From the NCBI RefSeq assembly GCF_050003625.1, contig NC_134398.1, positions 79,082,003 through 79,146,002 on the forward strand: a stretch of 64,000 nt of DNA, in the 5' to 3' direction. This document shows, one piece after another, positions 11,088 through 22,711 of this stretch. Source of the stretch: Haematobia irritans (taxonomy: Eukaryota; Arthropoda; Insecta; Diptera; Muscidae). How positions within the stretch are numbered: position 1 is the stretch's first letter; every line of letters begins with the position of its first letter. The notes under the pieces were generated by a model, which saw only the letters and a program-made list of their open reading frames with translations, made no database searches and was not told the DNA's origin. Made by a program: the position numbers and the translations under genes.

Positions 11088-11417
11088 TTGCTTTGTCAAT
11101 GTCTATATTTGAGAAATAGAATACATATTTTTTCAGCTGAATAAAATATTTGAAGACAATAAGACCATATAACTTATAATACATTTTATGGCCATACAAA
11201 AACAGAAAATTACAATATTCATCTTTAAGATTTTTCGTTTTATATATGTAACAATACAAACTAATATATCATATAAAAAAATAACATTACCATGTCAATC
11301 ACAAAAAAGATTATTTAAGAGTCATTGAAACAAATCATATTGAGGGCATACTTTCTCTATGAAGAATACTCATATTTGACTCATAAATGAATATTTGGAA
11401 GGAGTGCAAAATGAAGC
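11088..11417. other. AT-rich spacer, nothing recognised
   Basis: About 330 bp without coding, repeat or TIR signature. Confidence 0.45.
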
Positions 11418-11419
11418 AC

Positions 11420-12714
11420 AACAAGTATATACGGCCGTAAGTTCGGCCAGGCAGAATCTTATGTACCCCTTTGGGGCTTTCGTAAGATGTGTAAAATATC
11501 AGCCAAATCGGTTCAGATTTAGATACAGCTCCCATATATATCTTTCGTCCGATTTGAACTTATATGGCCTCAAAAGCCAGAGTTTTCCCCTGATTCGCTT
11601 CAAATTTTGCACAAAGAGTACATTAAATAGTATCATTAAGTGTACCAAATTTCGTTGAAATCGGTTCAGATTTAGATATAGCTCCCATATATATTTTTTG
11701 TCCGATTTTCACTTATATGGCCTCAAAAGCCAGAGTTTTGTCCTGATTTGCTTCAAATTTTGCACAAGGAGTACGTTTAAGAGTATAATTCAGTGTGCTA
11801 AGTTTGGTTAAAATCAGTTCAGATTTAGATATAGCTCCCATATATATCTTTCGCCCGATTTAGACTCATATGGCCTCAAAAGCAAGAGGTTTGCCATGAT
11901 TTGCTTCAAATTTTGCACAAGGAGTACGTATGAGTAGTATCGTTAAGCGTGCTAATTTTGGTTGAATAGCTCCCATATATATCTTTCGGCCGATTTACAT
12001 CCATATGACCAGGCCAAAATTATTCTCCCATTTATGTTTTTTGCTGAGATAGCAGGATTATTATTCTAACTATGCATGTCAAATTTGGTCAAAATCGATT
12101 CATATTTAGATATAGCTCCCATATATATGTACAGTAGAATGTTTCATATATTAGACCCATTTTCAATGGGAGTTTCCTCCAATTGATTCGATAGTTTCCA
12201 CATAGAATACATTTAATATGCTATTTAAGTGTGTCATCTTGATCTAATATGGCCAAAATACCCACATTTTACACAAAATTCTGTGATGATTTCCCCATAT
12301 CGTAGTCATATCCTACACAATGACAAAGGTTTCACAGAATGGTCGAATTTTCAATGAACCTCTGATCCTTGTAAAATCGCCACTGCTGAGTAGCAAAAAT
12401 TGTAAATACTACTCAAATTGTCCTATATCTCGAATACATATGTATCGCCCGATAAATCATAAATGCCATTTTGTACAATTGCATCAAAATTGCTCTAGCT
12501 TTATATTTCCCATATTTTTTTACTAACATTATGTTTCATCCCAGGGTATTAGCCGATTTAATATTTAATTCTAGCGATTTTGTAGAAGTACAAAAAATTG
12601 TCTCCAAATCTTTTCAGATATAAATCAGATATGGTAACCCAAATTTTGGTCTACCTAATGGTGAAGGGTATAATATAGACGGCCCCGTCCGACTTTACAT
12701 TTTACTTACTTGTT
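11420..12714 (+). mobile_element. mini-me-type repeat A (chimeric head and body)
   Basis: The head ACAAGTATATACGGCCGTAA is that of the 55-64 kb family, while the body is the other family: tandem units of roughly 150 bp with CGGTTCAGATTTAGATATAG and CTCCCATATATATC, ending GGCCCCGTCCGACTTTA...CTTACTTGTTT. No GTCY array is present, and the head-body junction near 11480 falls where that array would be expected. Non-coding; apparent frames are shadows of the repeats. Confidence 0.75.
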
Positions 12715-12957
12715 TTTCTTTACTTTTGACCGGTAAACCACCATCGGTTGTGTCAGCTTATCTCATTTTCAAGTAAAAAACTGTACGAGAGTAAAAATAG
12801 ATTTTACTCTCTCTACAGACATGTACGCGAATAGCATCCAGTACCAATTTGTTATAAACAAATTTGCATTCTTTAAACTAATTAAAATAATAAACTTATT
12901 CGTATTTTTACTACACGTCTAATTGAATGGTATATTGAACGAATGAACAAATCTCTA

Positions 12958-14094
12958 CACGCAGAGAAGAAACATGATTGTCGCAGAGCAAAATAATATG
13001 ATAGGAGCTATTTTTGCGGCGACCATGTAACATTTTCATCTGCAACCATGTTGGCTCAGTGAACATGGTTCTAAGAAAAATATAATTGTCCTCATCTAAA
13101 ATGTTATTATATTGATAAAAAGAATTTTGTTTGAATGAAAAGACAGTGGTCACGATTTAAAATGTTACGGTATTCATTCAAAATGTTTTTCTTCTAGTTA
13201 AAAGAACATGGTCGCAACCTAAAATGTTTTGATCTTTATGAAAAGACTTTTTTCATCGTTGGAAAGAGGACGCCACTTGAGAAAAGAAAACACAAAATTA
13301 AATTTATTTATTTGTTTCTATTTATTTATTAACTAATTCATTGTTTATTTGTATTTATAAGGCCGTTCAAGCAAACATCATATATTTTTACACACTCTAT
13401 TTTATTTCAATTTCAATTCAGTAATTATTCCATATTTACATCGTGCCCATCAAATGTACAAACGCAGATATCATGTAACTGCAAATAAAAATAAATGATA
13501 CCATATAGCAAAATGCAGAACAAAAAACAGGTACATTTTTTCAATTACACGTTCCTTTTTTGTCTTTACATAAAACCACGTGCCACTTTCTGAATAAATA
13601 AATGAACACAAAACACAGTAAATCCGTATTCTCCGTCCATTCCAAGAAACAATCAACACACGACTGATGCGCAAAATGAAAATCGTGTGTACCTGCCCAA
13701 TATTTTTTATAAAATTCTTTTCGCTGCAAAAAAGTTAAAAAATTAAATGGTCACGAAAAAATGGAAATGGTCTTTATGGCCATGTAATGGTTCTAGACAT
13801 GTCTATACTTAACCTATAAAAATACTTTTTTCCCTTTAAAAAAGTAAAAAAATTGAATGGTCAGGTACATGATTTTCCCGACCATTTAATGGTCTCAAAT
13901 TCTATCATTTAAATGATAGAACATGTTTGCGGTATTTGAGAACCATTCAAATGCTTATTGCCACCATACATTTTTCTCCGCTCTAAAACTATTTTTACAA
14001 AGACAAAAAACATGGTTTTCGCGACAATTACATGCTCTAGATAAGCATTAAATGGATGCAGCAACCATGTCCAAACATGGTTTTTCTGTGCGTG
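12958..14094. mobile_element. Element M, copy 1 (TA-flanked, non-coding DNA transposon)
   Basis: 1137 bp. Ends CACGCAGAGAAGAAACATG and its partner CTGTGCGTG form imperfect TIRs, with TA at 12956-12957 and 14095-14096. The interior is rich in CCAT/ATGG words, including a perfect 22-bp palindrome at 13900-13921. No transposase. Five copies lie in the window. TA targeting suggests the Tc1/mariner superfamily (inference). Confidence 0.85.
13900..13921. repeat. Perfect 22-bp palindrome in element M
   Basis: Self-complementary around TTTAAA. It is kept, with one change, in the other M copies near 35043, 52315, 54757 and 58657. Confidence 0.9.
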
Positions 14095-14402
14095 TACAAA
14101 AATCAGATAGTAATTGGGTGCTAACTCTTAAATTTTGCTTTTTTACATCTGGAAAAATTCCCCAACAAAAACTTTGGTCTCTCTTTTGTTGGCTTTTTGG
14201 AGACCTGGTAAACGAACACATTCCAGTAAAAATTGTAGATAATTATCAAAAATTATCGCTTACTCGAACGGAGCTAATAAAGGCACTTTTTGTGTTTTTG
14301 CGCTGAAAAAAACTGGCACGGTTCCAAAGATTTTGTTTATACTAATGATACTAGTATTGATTCCGAGCCAAAGAATTGTAAAGATACATGTAAGACACAT
14401 CT
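14095..14402. other. Spacer, nothing recognised
   Basis: About 310 bp, AT-rich, containing only short frames. Confidence 0.4.
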
Positions 14403-16137
14403 TTTTTATGCCCACCACTATAGAATGGTGATAGGGGGTAAAATAAGTTTGTCATTCCCTTTGTAACACATCGAAATATTGATTTCCGACTATATAAAGT
14501 ATATACATATCTTCTTGATCAGGGAGAAATTGTAAGACGATATAAACATGTCCGTCTGGTCGTCTGTCTGTTGTGATCACGCTACAGTCTTCAATAATAG
14601 CGCTATCGTCCTGGCACAGATTTTACTTTGTCTGCATGCAGGCCAAGTTCAAAGATGGGCTATATCGTTCCATGCTTTGATATAGTTGCTATATAAACCG
14701 ATACCCCGATTTGAGGTATTGGGCTTCTAGAAATCGTAGTTTTCATTCGATTTGCCTGAAATTGGAAATCTAGACGTGTCTATCGGTCTATGTTTTTGTA
14801 TAGCCCCATATAGACCAACCTCCCGATTTTACTTCTTGGGATTCTAGAAACCATAGTTTCTGTCCGATTTCCCTGAAATTGGAAATATAGAGGTATTTTA
14901 GGACCACAAATAGGTGTGCCGAAAATGGTGTGTATCGGTTCAAGTTTTCGTACAGCCCCCATATAGACCGATCTCCCTATTTTACTTCTTGGGCTTCTAT
15001 TAACCATATTACCTATTCGATTTTCCTGAAATTGGAAATCTAGAGGTATTTTAGGACCTCAAATAGGTATGTCGAAAATGGTGTGTATCGGTGAATATTT
15101 AGGTACAGACCCCATATAGCCCGATCTCCTGATTTCACTTCTTGGGCTTCTAGACTCCGCAATTGTTATTCGATTTAATTGAAATTCGAAATCTAGAGGT
15201 ATTTTGCGTCCATACATAAGTGTGCCGAATATGTTTGTATAGGACTATGGTTTGGAACAGCCCCCATGTAGCTCGACCTCCCGATTTGACTACTTGAAAG
15301 GCTAGACATCCGAATTTTTATCCGATCTGCTTGAAATTCTGGAGATATTTTGCATCTACGCATAAGTACGATGAATATGGTGCGTATCGGTCATGTTTTG
15401 ATATAGGCCCCATATAGCACGATCCCCCGGTTTGACTTCTTGAGCGTCTAGATTTCCGAAGTTTTATCCAATTTGCCTGAAGTTCAACATCTATAAGTAT
15501 TTTGGGTTCATAAACAAGTGTGCAGAAGAAGGAGTGTATCGGACCATGTTTCGGTATAACCCGATCTTCTGGTTTGACTTCTTGGACTTGGACTAAAAAT
15601 CGGCAATTTTTATCCGATTTTCCTTAAATTGGAAATCTATAAGATTTACCTCATATAGACCGATCTCCAGATTTGACCTATTGAGTGTGTAGATACACTA
15701 ATTTTCATCCAATTTGACTGAAATTCAAAACCAAGAGTTATTTTAGGTCCACACATAAGTAAGCTGAATATGGGGTGTATAGATCGGTTTTGATATACCC
15801 CCCATATAGACCGATATCACGATGTGACTTCGAGGTTCCTCAATTTTTATCCGATTTGCCGGAAATTAAAAACTTAAGATATTTTCGGTCTGTAAATGAG
15901 TGTTGTCTGGATCGGTCCATGTTTTGGTATAGCTCCCATGTGTTAAGTCACCCGATTTCCATGTACGTATATATGTTGGCTTTGCAGAGTATCTGTCATC
16001 AAATCCACGAGAAATTCTATATACATATGTATTTTCAATTAACCTGACGAAAAGTTTTCTAAGGAAACAATTATATATGGTTGTGGCTATTTAAGATTCA
16101 TTCGCCCGGCCAAACTTAATTCTGTATATACTTGTTT
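14403..16137 (+). mobile_element. mini-me-type repeat B (old, diverged)
   Basis: Starts TATGCCCACCACTATAG and has a TATATAAAGTATATACATAT core followed by a short GTCY tract (GTCCGTCTGGTCGTCTGTCTG, about 14550). Then come tandem units of about 148-153 bp with AGCCCCCATATAGACCGATC at 14803, 14954, 15106, 15259 and 15407. It ends CTGTATATACTTGTTTT. Non-coding. Confidence 0.75.
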
Positions 16138-17567
16138 TTGAGTTGTGCGCACTTGATTATAGGAAACAAATTTTAATTATATCAAAGTCCTAAGGATATC
16201 AGCTTAGCATTAAACAGTAAGAAAATTACCATTAGAAGGCTTGTCTACCTGCAAATGAAAATAGTTATTTTAATAAGATGAAATTTTGGGCTTTTACAAA
16301 CGGACGATATACCGTTAATAGAAAAACTTACCACATTGAAAATAATCCATCCAGTAGGTATTACTGGAATAGTTTGGAATTTTATACTGTTTTATAGATT
16401 TTCTTTAAGCTGAAATTTATTGTTAAAATTATTTTAATGTAACGGTCGATATATGTTTTGTTATGTAGTGTTTATCATTGCTGAAAGCTTAGTTGTAAGG
16501 AAAAACAAACTATCGTTAAATATACTCTATATTAACGCAATAAATAAGATGCATGAGAGAGTCGTCGTCAGTCCTCTGTAGCTCCAAGTAGTGTTACGCA
16601 GTCTAGAGCACAAATAAAGTTTAATAGAAAATGAAACAGAAGAATTTTTATTTATCCGTAAAACAACTTGATAACAGGAAACATATCCATGGACTAATGG
16701 GACATTTTAAAAATTCTTCTCAGAATATATTTGAAATAAATTATATTATAAAATTATGCAAAATTTCCACTGGCCAGTAGACCATTTGATATTAAAGGTG
16801 GGTATTAGGATCTATTTTAAATGCTAAAATCGCGATTTTTCACGATTACTTTTAAAGAATATAATCCCTTTTAAAGAATATAAATATTATAAAAGCTTGG
16901 CGCCAAAGACGTATAATTTTATAGTTTCTTACTGAATTATTTTTGATTTTAGCGACTAAACTCAAACTTAGCACTTACCTTTAGGAATTGTTGTAACATA
17001 AAAAAATAGAGATTAAAAAAGTGTTTTCATCTCCAATCTGTGATCCCGATGTTGACTAAATAAAAATCAACCTATTACAACTCATGATATCGTTTATTTC
17101 TCATGTAAATTAATTTAAAATCAACAATAATTTTAAATCATTAACAAAAATATACTGTTCCTTAATCGGCGATTTTTGTGTTTTAGTTCTATATTTTTTA
17201 TTAACATAAATTGTTTTATTCGTACGTCACAACATTCACTGCACATTTTCTAAAAAGTTTCGAACAAAATGTATTTTCATTAACGAACACCAATACTCCA
17301 TGCAATTTTGTTGTTTTCACAAAAAACCACGTGTTTACACCATAAATGCATCAACAAAACTGAATGCTGCAATAAAACTCGAAGACACAAATAGTCATAA
17401 AAGGACACATACCTGCAGTAAAGAAAAACAAAACAGCAAGAAACAGACAACTCCACACACACACGATCCCTTTCTGATCTCGCTATTGAAACAAACCAAC
17501 TATCACCACAAGAGTACCAACAACACACAAGTAACATTCCAGAAATTCATCCACAATGTCTCTAGAA
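16138..17567. other. AT-rich region without recognised genes
   Basis: About 1.4 kb holding one possible LTR (16438-16665); otherwise nothing. The frame at 17300-17620 lacks any recognisable domain and runs into the hAT MITE. Confidence 0.4.
16438..16665 (+). mobile_element. Possible LTR of a copia-like element
   Basis: 228-bp segment beginning TGTAACGG and ending TAAAACA, with an AATAAA signal near the end, followed by ACTTGATAACAGG, which loosely resembles a copia-type primer binding site. There is no second LTR, target duplication or coding region, so this stays tentative. Confidence 0.3.
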
Positions 17568-18692
17568 CAGCGTTGCCGTTTTGGTCCGATCGGACCAAAA
17601 TTGGTCCAAAAGATTTCTAATTTTTAAATTTGGTCCGATGGTCGGACCAAACGAAATTTGGTCCATTTTGGACCATTTTCATAAATTTGGCCAAATTTAT
17701 AATTTTTTCCTAGAATTTAAAATTTCTATCACAATAGTATATGTGCAGTGAAAAAAATATTGACGTGAGGCCAAAGATTTCATGTGCTTAAAATACGATT
17801 GCGAATTTTACTTAGCATAGAAGACGTATTTCTCTAAAATAAAATTTTTTCCCTTGTCCAAACGACTATAAACTTTTCAATGAAGTCGGTTTGTCCTTAT
17901 AGTTAAGTGACTCAACTTAAATTGGGTATCCTAAAATGAAAAAAAATTTCGTTGTACTAAAGTCAAAATGGCCTTAATACTTCTGAAAATAATTTCAAAA
18001 TTAATGAAATCGTCTTTAATAGTGTTGACCTTTTTGCATCTCGACTATAAAACTAAAAAGCGTTTAAAAATAGGAGATATTTTTTAAAACTTTATTTTAA
18101 AGTCGTTTTTTACTTGAAACATATAATCATTTTCAGTTGTAGTCGAGTCTGAATTTGGAAATTTAAGTAGTCGTTCAGACGTTTCCAATGGACTTTGGTA
18201 GCACATGAAGAAAAACAAATTAATACATTAGAATTTTTTTCCTAGAATCAAGTACTCAAATTTAAAAGAGAATTGTGACTTAAATTTCTCCTCACTTCTA
18301 GTCTCTGCTTCTTTGGCTTGGAATCAATACTACAATCAAAATCTTTGCTTTTTTTCAGTATGGGATTAGATACCATTTCAATCACAGAAAATCGAATATT
18401 TCGCGTTGATGTCAACCAAAATTGACTTCAAAATTCGACCTTTTCAAAAAGCCAATTTTTTTCAAATTTAAAAAAAAAATTTAAAAGTCGACGTTTTGAT
18501 GTCAACCGCTAAATTATATCAGTTTTTTTCTGATTTACTTTAATTTTTTAATAAAATCACTATGTGCAACAATAAAATACTTTTTAAAGCATTTGTTTTC
18601 CTAGAAGTTGGAAATTTGGTCCGCTGGAGGGAATTTTGGTCCGATTTTGGAAAAATTTTGGTCCAAAATAAAATTGTGTAGTGGCAACGCTG
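17568..18692. mobile_element. hAT-type MITE 1
   Basis: Ends CAGCGTTGCC and GGCAACGCTG, with a perfect 8-bp target duplication CTCTAGAA (17560-17567 and 18693-18700), diagnostic of the hAT superfamily. The ends carry repeats of TTTTGGTCCRA. The interior is non-coding and related to the element at 28386-31284 (AGGCCAAAGATTTCATGT and nearby words). Confidence 0.92.
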
Positions 18693-18700
18693 CTCTAGAA

Positions 18701-20531
18701 TCAAAACAACCAACAACAACATAAAACACGCAATAACAAACCCAAACAATCATACGGGATAATACACACAAAATGTCTCTACAAACCCCCTTACATGATG
18801 CAATGATTTCTTTGCTCTCTTCTCACTTAATTTTCCAGTACCATATTTATTGATTAGTTGGAATTTTATCTATAGGATAAGGTAAAATATATTCCAAATT
18901 TACGAGGAATCTATAAAAAATCATATACACCCGCCAAGGATTATATTAGCTAGTTTTTATTCTACATTATCTAAAATAATCAATTCGAGGAAAACTACTC
19001 CAACTTATAATTAAAATGGGAATAAGCTGTAGGTAGCCATCATACGAATCGGTAAAGTAGTTAATGCAACGATGCATTAACTACTGTGTTGAAAATTTAT
19101 TTTAGGAAAAATCCTTTCCATTTCGTAGTTAGTGAACTAAAAAAAAATACTGAAATTTTACAAGTTTTCCTTTAACTAAGTTAATTTTCGTTGTAGTTAC
19201 GAAAAATTGATTATATTAGAGTAATTTTCAACTATGTGGACGTTAAAATGGCCATTAAATTTACAAGATACTTTTTTTTGTATACCAAAATCTCTTGAGA
19301 TGATTTCCAAACTGGCTCAGGCGCAGTAGTTCAACGGATAGAGATCCGGAATTTTTGTGGAGTAAAAATGAAGAGAAACCCCCATTTCCCAAAGTTGCAA
19401 TATATAAATCCACTGTGATATTAAATTTAAACTATGTTTTTGTTTTAATTTTTATTTTAATTTTATATTCAATCAGAAAGTATTGACCAAGCAAACAGTT
19501 AATCATAAGAAAAACCTCCGTTTTAAGCCATTCTTGGTTGTCGCGTACTGAATCATGTTGGAATGTTCATGGTCTGCAGTCGAACATTTGTTTAAAAGGG
19601 TATCGCTAACGTTGTGTTTCTTATTTCTTCCAAAGTTCAAATCGAATAAAAAATTTATTAAAATTTTTATGTTCACAAACGGCCCAACGTGGCCGCAAAT
19701 CTTTAATACCTCCTCCGCCATTTCGACAATCCATTCCATTGACCGATTTCAGCTAATTATATTATTTGTGAGGAAAGTAAAAATTAAGCATCGTAAACAA
19801 CAATAGGCTTAAATAAATAAATCTGAGAATTCATTTGTTCAACTTCCCAATCGTTTCCTATTATTTTTCACGAGCTGTTGCAGCAACTGGCCAACAGAGC
19901 AAAATGAACCGGATGTGTGAAGCTGGCAACTCATCCATGATTTAAATTTAATTTGCAGTTAATAACTTATGCTTGCCTACAATAATAACCATAGCAAATA
20001 CAGCAGTTATCGTTGTGATGGTGGCCGCGTAATGGACGAAGGATCGAATAACGACGCTGCAATGGCGACAATAATGACGGCAACAACGGAAATGGAGCAA
20101 CATTTCCACAATTTTGGAGAATGTATCTCACAGCCATTGCAATGAACAAGAGCATAAACATAGGCCAACAAACGGTTGCATGGTAAAGGATGAATGAATG
20201 GATCACTGCCAATTGGCATGGACTGCAGTGGCATCGACAACGAAGACATTGTCCCATTCGTAGTGTGGTATTAAAATGTAATGGCTGATACAAATGAATA
20301 GTTTACACTACATTTTCGGTCACATTAAGGACACTACTTCGAATGATACAATTTCGAGGGCGTAGCTGTTCCATATAATTTACCAATTTGGCTCAAAACT
20401 AATCCCAGTAACAATAGAAAGAAGGGATTAAGGCTAGCGGAAAGGCATATTCGTATGTTAGTGTGAAAAGAACTTTATGTTGGTACTATGTACGTTGTTT
20501 TAAACGTAATTTACATTAAAAAAGAGATGTA
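18701..20531. other. 1.8-kb region without recognised genes
   Basis: AT-rich, with one GC-richer non-repetitive patch at about 19990-20280 holding short frames on both strands (a 38-residue plus frame near 20033; 80-108-residue minus frames). No domain was recognised. If a host exon exists in this window, this is the best candidate, but support is weak. Confidence 0.35.
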
Positions 20532-21349
20532 GGTGCACCGAAAGAAATTTCTTCGTTAATTTTAAGAAGAATTCTTCATTAACTCTTCTTCGTGAATTCT
20601 TCATTAGAACAACAAAATGTTCATACATTTTCGTAAATTTTACAACGAACATTTTACGAAATTACGAAACATCTACGAAATATTCTACATTAACTTTTCT
20701 TCGTAAATAGTTTGTACTTTTAACGAAATTTTCTTCAAATATCATGACTTTTGTGAAGAAGTTTTATGAATATTTTACGCAACATCCTGCGTTAAAATTT
20801 CTTCATAAAAAGTACAAAACATTTTCTTGGAAAAAAACGAAAAAGTTTCATTGAAGTTGTAAAATTTCCGTTCGCAACATAAAATTACCTTTGATAATGT
20901 GCTTGAGTGTATTATTTTATTTTTTAATGCATGTCTATGCTACTTCTCATTTGGGTGACAGCATGCTATGAATAAAAGTGAAGCAACCAAACTAAAAGTT
21001 ATTCAAAAACTTAAGATGAAAAGTAGCGATGACATTTTTCAAACTTTGACTACAACCAAATGCATTTTGGACTATAATTTTTTTTACGAAAGTTTTTATA
21101 AAAAGTACGAAATTTTTTCATTAAAAGTACGTAGTAATTCATAAAAAGTATGAAACATTTTCGTAAAAAGTACGAAACAATTTCTTAAAAAGAAGGAAAT
21201 TGTTTCATAAAATTGTTCCTTACAAAGTACGAAATTTTTCAAATAAAAATACCTTTATTGAAAAGTTTCTTTGGTTGTAAAACAATGACAATTTTCGAAC
21301 TTTTAACTAAATTTTTCATTCTTTTTACGAAGAAAATTCTTTCTGTGTG
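20532..21349. mobile_element. TA-flanked MITE with TACGAAAC-type internal repeats
   Basis: The left end GGTGCACCGAAAGAAATTTC and right end GAATTCTTTCTGTGTG (after complementing) share a GAAAGAAWTTTCTTCGT inverted repeat, with TA at 20530-20531 and 21350-21351. The interior holds many AAAAAGTACGAAA words in irregular tandem. Non-coding. Confidence 0.55.
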
Positions 21350-21543
21350 TACAGTATTTTATATTCTTTTACAAAATATTATGTTTTACCAAAATATCAA
21401 AGGAAAGAAAACCAAATTAGGAACAAATTAAAAATCTTTCATTTGCAGACGAAAACGTATCATGTACGGTGTGCAGACAAACTACAGCGCTGTAAAGGGC
21501 TTGAGACGTTCACATCTTTATTGTTCTATGATAAATGGAGATA

Positions 21544-21679
21544 AAATAATGGAGAAGGTTCAGCGGTGAAAACTAGAAGTTCCCATATGTAATAGGTACT
21601 TGTAGCTAATGTGGTATAACAATGGACTGAATAGTCTAAGTGAGCCTGAAACTAAATCGGGCTGCCACTTTTACCTAAG
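21544..21679 (+). mobile_element. LOA-like LINE 3'-UTR fragment
   Basis: About 135 bp matching the last part of the LOA 3' UTR (GAGAAGGTTCAGCGG, AATGGACTGAATAGTCTAAG), several percent diverged. It ends TACCTAAGCTA. A 5'-truncated insertion 150 bp upstream of LOA copy 2. Confidence 0.85.
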
Positions 21680-21914
21680 CTATGATTATAATACAAAATA
21701 GCTGCAAGCCTAAACACAGAGACCATTTTGCCTGGAAATCGGTTCTGATAATTAAAATTCAACTTTAAAATTATATGTCAGAATATTTCATTTAGTTGCA
21801 ATATGCTACTCTATTCAACCGTGGAACGGAACGGACGTGTTTTTCAATAGCGGATAAACTCATCGTAATAGGTACCTACTAAGAATTTCAAGTGTGGTGG
21901 GATATTAAGCCACC

Positions 21915-22711
21915 ATGCAGCGAAATTCCAAGTCATCCACTGGGTTGCTAACTTCAGGGCCCAGTGGACGGTTATCGACTGGAGTTATAAATCTGGGCAA
22001 TGACCAAGAGTTAGGCCCAATTAGTCGACCTGTAGACGGGTCGACAGGTGGCGACACTATGACAAGTCGAACTTTTTCTAAGGTAACGACATCAAAGGGA
22101 GGTAATCCCTCACGAAAGAGATTCAAGGAACGCAGAAATGCTTTGTTTATCCTAAAGAAGTTAGGATCAGTCGACCCAAGCACGCTGTCGGCTAAACAAA
22201 GCGATTCCTTAAAATGGGCTCAAGGAATTCTTGAGACTGGAAAAAGGGAACGATCGCCGGATGAGCTGCCATCCTCCAAAAGGGATCAAAGATCGTTTGC
22301 CTCAGTTGCTAAAGACAGCCTTGTGATGGCTATCATTAATAAAGGAGCATTGGACGGTATGGTTCCAAAGCAAAAATGGGGGGAAATTGAGAATGCTCTG
22401 TCTGTCGTCTACTCACAGGTGCTGGAAAAGTTTCCCGGCCCAGATCCTCGACACCAAGAGGCTGGTTGGTATCAAGGACGATTTAAGCTAGTCGCATTTG
22501 AGGACCAGAGGTCTATAGAATGTTTTGAAGCTGCTCTGATACTAATTGGTGAAGTTTGGGAAGGAGCTGCTCTAGAGTTATTCGAGAAGAAAGACATACC
22601 GGCTAGACCTAGAGCACATGCAAACCCTTCTGACCCTGAATCTATTTTAAATAGACTGAAACGATGCAATCCAGATCTTCCAACAGCTGATTGGAAGGTT
22701 TGCCGTTTGGA
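21915..22711 (+). pseudogene. LOA-like ORF1 (DUF4780-type), truncated and fused to ORF2
   Basis: Single clean frame from MQRNSKSSTGLL through the conserved block 'NPDLPTADWKVCRLDEV', without the tandem duplication of copy 1, so it shows the ancestral spacing. At 22711 an internal deletion joins it to ORF2 sequence (RSSLYQFQI, out of frame). It lacks the GRVCYGFHYIQMKV part and the acidic tail. Confidence 0.78.

Noticed and set aside
17300..17620. 106-residue frame
   Set aside because: Low-complexity Lys/Thr/Asn-rich with no motif, and its end lies inside the hAT MITE terminal repeat.
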